64,000 nucleotides of DNA from contig CM055879.1 in assembly GCA_029582165.1 (NCBI GenBank), positions 33,316,830 through 33,380,829 on the forward strand, in the 5' to 3' direction. This document shows positions 61,440 to 64,000 of the stretch, in pieces. The stretch is from Portulaca oleracea. Lineage: Eukaryota > Streptophyta > Magnoliopsida > Caryophyllales > Portulacaceae. Numbering within the stretch: the first letter of the stretch is position 1; the number at the start of each line of letters is the position of its first letter. A program made the position numbers and the translations under genes. The notes beneath the pieces are model-generated. The model did no database searches and was not told the origin of the DNA. It was given only the letters and a program-made list of their open reading frames with translations.

Positions 61440-61704
61440 ATCTTGAGTTCCTTTGTATTCATTGTTATGCTAGCTAAGGTTTATTTTTTTTCCCCCTTTT
61501 GCTGTTATGTTGGTTTTGTTGTAACTCTTTGTATTTATTGATACGTAGTTTATGGTTTTTGACCTAATTAATTGAAAAACGATTATATGTAGTTTACAAT
61601 GCGAAAGAACATGACTTTAATCTCACACTTCGTGTTACACACACTCCTTCCCTTACTCGGTAGTCCACTCAATTTATACCTTATAGAAGAGGCGAGTGGA
61701 TTGA

Positions 61705-61925
61705 TTTTTTTTTTTAAAAAAAATAGACAAGTAGTTCAATTCATTGGGCCCTTATCTCAGGGTTATAACCCAACAGGCCTGTATGGACGAAATATGGGGT
61801 GCTAATGGCCTAAAGATGGCCCCCATTCATACCCGCAAAGGGGAGATGTCACCCCTAGAATTGAAACCCTAAACACTTTTGAGATAGGAGGTGAACCTCT
61901 TGCTACTCAGGTAAACGGTGATTGG
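61705..61925 (-). mobile_element. tRNA-derived SINE-like element
   Basis: Read on the minus strand: an A-box-like TACCTGAGTAGCAAGAGG near the start, a B-box-like GGTTTCAATTC about 40 bp later, a unique body, and a T/A-rich tail at 61705-61735. This order is that of plant SINEs; no target duplication was found. Confidence 0.45.
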
Positions 61926-62514
61926 CTAGTGGATGGATTACTTACTATTGTAAAAGTAAATAAATAAATACAGTAAGTTGAAACTACTAATGTAACTCTC
62001 CCAACTATCTTTTCATACCATATATATTGAATATCTACTCTAAGACTACCTTGTTTAACGTGTGTTCACAGTCATTGCCACTTACAAGTTAGTAAATCGG
62101 TTATAAATCCAATCACCTTGCATATATCCATGACTTGTTGTACCATGGACCTCATATTCCCAACCATATACAACACTAGAGAAGACCGGTTGAAGAAGTA
62201 CCATCTGATAGGAATTGTGGAAATTACGAGAGAAAGACGTTAAAATATATACGTATTTTTTCTCGTTTTGTAGAACTTTGGATTGTGTTATTTGAGCACT
62301 GTTTGAGTTGAATAAATTAGGGCTATTGCTCGCTAATTATCGAATAAAATAAAAAAAAAAAGATGTGTAAGGTATATTTGTCTGCCTATTTAGAATATAT
62401 TTTATTTATATAAATGAATACGAAATATTGTTAACTAGCTACTATCAGTTGGACCATTTTACATAAGTGGTGTTTATGGATGTCTAAAAAGCTAAAGCAA
62501 AGTACTACAAGTTC

Positions 62515-62690
62515 TTTTTTTTTTTTTTTTATAATGGTAAGTTGGGCCACCCATTAGGCCCCCTATCCCAAGGAAAGCCAAATGGGTCCACTAGCCCATG
62601 GGGGAAACCGTGCATGACGTCTGTCATTCTTTCCTGGAATCGATCACGAGCACCCATGGAAACGCGCGATGGCAAATTATGCAACTTAAA
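62515..62690 (-). mobile_element. SINE-like fragment with poly-A tail
   Basis: Minus strand: B-box-like GTGATCGATTCC, a body with CCCATGGGCTAGTGGACCC, and a poly-A tail (T-run at 62515-62530 on the plus strand). The A box is not evident, so it is 5'-truncated or of other origin. Confidence 0.35.
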
Positions 62691-63901
62691 GATTTTTTTT
62701 GGTAGCAATGTACTACAAGTTGATATGAAGTTCGAGTGTATTTTTTTAATCTTAATATACTTCCAAAGAATGGAAGAAGGGAAAACTAAAGAATAACACT
62801 GATAACCATAAATTTGAAACGCTGACATCAACGCGGTTATTAAGTTTAAGTAAAAAAATAAAGCATGTCAATTGACAATCATAGGTTTTGATATATCCTA
62901 GGAATAACAAGTTGGGTGGTAATTTGAATGTTGATTGATTTTACGTACGATGCAGTGAACACGCCTGTCTATTCTTGGATTGCTATGTTTGCAATGTGGA
63001 ATTGGAGCAACCAAAGAAATTTCAAGTGGGAATTGATTGAATCTCCTTCATTTATTTATTTATTTATTTATCTGTCTGTCTATTTTATTATCCGTTTTTA
63101 TTATGGGGGTGACACCCACAAGTCACAGTTGTGCAAACAATAGCCACAGGTAAAAATATGATATGGCTGCCATTTCTTTTTATTGTTAAGTATGTTTCCA
63201 ACTACTTAGGATCAAATTAATGGGTATATAAAAGTTAACAAGTTTTCAGACACACTTTGGGGTTGATAGCTGACAGCAATGGAAAAGATACGTATAAAAT
63301 ATGGAATAGGTTGCTAAATATCTGGCATATATTTTTTTTTGCAGATTTTTGCTTGAAATGTCTTAAATATAAACATGGTCAATGGTGGTTGTCAAGGTAT
63401 TTTGAATAGACCTTAAGATGTGTTTTTGGTTAGGTTAGGACCCTTAGGTTTATGTTAGGTTGATGAGGGTAGGAGAGGAAAGGATAGAAAATGATATGAT
63501 TGGTTTGAGTAAGTTAATTGTCAGGGTGGAAATATTTTTATTAATAAAATTTTAATATTTTCAGAAAAATAAATAAAAAAAGATATAGATGTCGGAAAGA
63601 GTGAAATAATTTGAGACTAAAATAATATTATTTGAATTTCTTTTTTATTTAAAAAAATTATTTTTGGTTTTGGTGTTTTTAGGGAGTTGGGTTAGGTTAT
63701 GTTAAATTAGTTTAGATTGGTTAAGTCTAACTCAATTAAAGAATAAAATAAATTAAACTTTTCAGGCCAAAGTGGTTGCTGTTCAAAATGGGAAGTTGCT
63801 TTCACAGACAATATCAAGGTCAGTATGCAGTAGACACAGTAAAATATATAGCTTTGATCCTTTGAGGGCGAACCCAAAACAACAATTCTCACTATGAAAA
63901 C
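62691..63901. other. AT-rich spacer without recognisable gene
   Basis: No conserved frame on either strand. Contains a short (TTTA)n run at about 63050-63070. A pair of GGTTAGGTTAGG-like and GGTTAGGTTATG stretches (63430, 63690) might mark a decayed element. Confidence 0.45.
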
Positions 63902-64000
63902 TAGACCTGTCAATACGGTCCGGTTAAACGGGCAGGTCGAGTTTCATCCGCTAATTTTCGAATTCAGTGTATTTCAGCTTTAACTGAGGAAATCATGTTC
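63902..64000 (+). mobile_element. hAT-like element, left end only
   Basis: TAGACCTGTCAATACGGTCCG matches the ends of 59828-60278 (AGACCTGTYAAT) and leads into GGGCAGGTCGAG-rich sequence. Cut by the window edge. Confidence 0.4.

Noticed and set aside
1..64000. CRISPR array, operon, phage or organelle insertion
   Set aside because: No regularly spaced repeats, no polycistronic bacterial genes and no organelle gene sequence recognised; gene structure is plant nuclear throughout.

Overview
This window looks like nuclear DNA of a flowering plant, most likely a core eudicot. It is AT-rich, its genes have many GT-AG introns, and the DNA between and inside the genes is crowded with small non-autonomous transposons. 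A more exact taxon cannot be read safely from the sequence. Nothing suggests a bacterium, a virus or an organelle.

Four protein-coding genes could be resolved exon by exon, and all reading frames close across the inferred splice sites. (1) Minus strand, 34-20107: a NO VEIN (NOV)-like gene with an Hsp90/histidine-kinase-type ATPase module. Twelve coding exons (2420 residues) are inside the window and the 3' end is cut off by the left edge. (2) Plus strand, 23679-30937: a DEAD-box RNA helicase of the RH10/DDX47/Rrp3 type, 13 exons, 439 residues. (3) Plus strand, 33728-36627: a p31comet (MAD2L1-binding protein)-like gene, 7 exons, 282 residues. (4) Minus strand, 37182-48500: a bHLH regulator of the TT8/AN1 type, 8 exons, 683 residues, with a 15-nt microexon. 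NOV and RH10 are divergent, about 3.6 kb apart. p31comet and TT8 are convergent, about 0.55 kb apart. These are independent housekeeping or developmental genes with no operon-like logic; the TT8-type gene is the only one tied to specialised metabolism (flavonoid and proanthocyanidin control).

The right-hand 15.5 kb (48501-64000) has no intact gene. It holds a solo Ty1-copia LTR with 5-bp target duplication, a broken plant-mobile-domain fragment, hAT-like elements with 8-bp duplications, Harbinger-like and Stowaway-like MITEs, SINE-like sequences, and a foldback palindrome of about 1.6 kb (58090-59690). The same small-element families also occur in TT8 introns, around RH10 and p31comet, and in the NOV/RH10 spacer.

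I did not find a new multi-gene system. The most unusual structures are the 1.6-kb foldback, a MITE family whose ends carry an internal near-palindrome (GGAGCAYRTGCTCC) with one clean 9-bp target duplication, and a 0.93-kb element with terminal inverted repeats of more than 100 bp.
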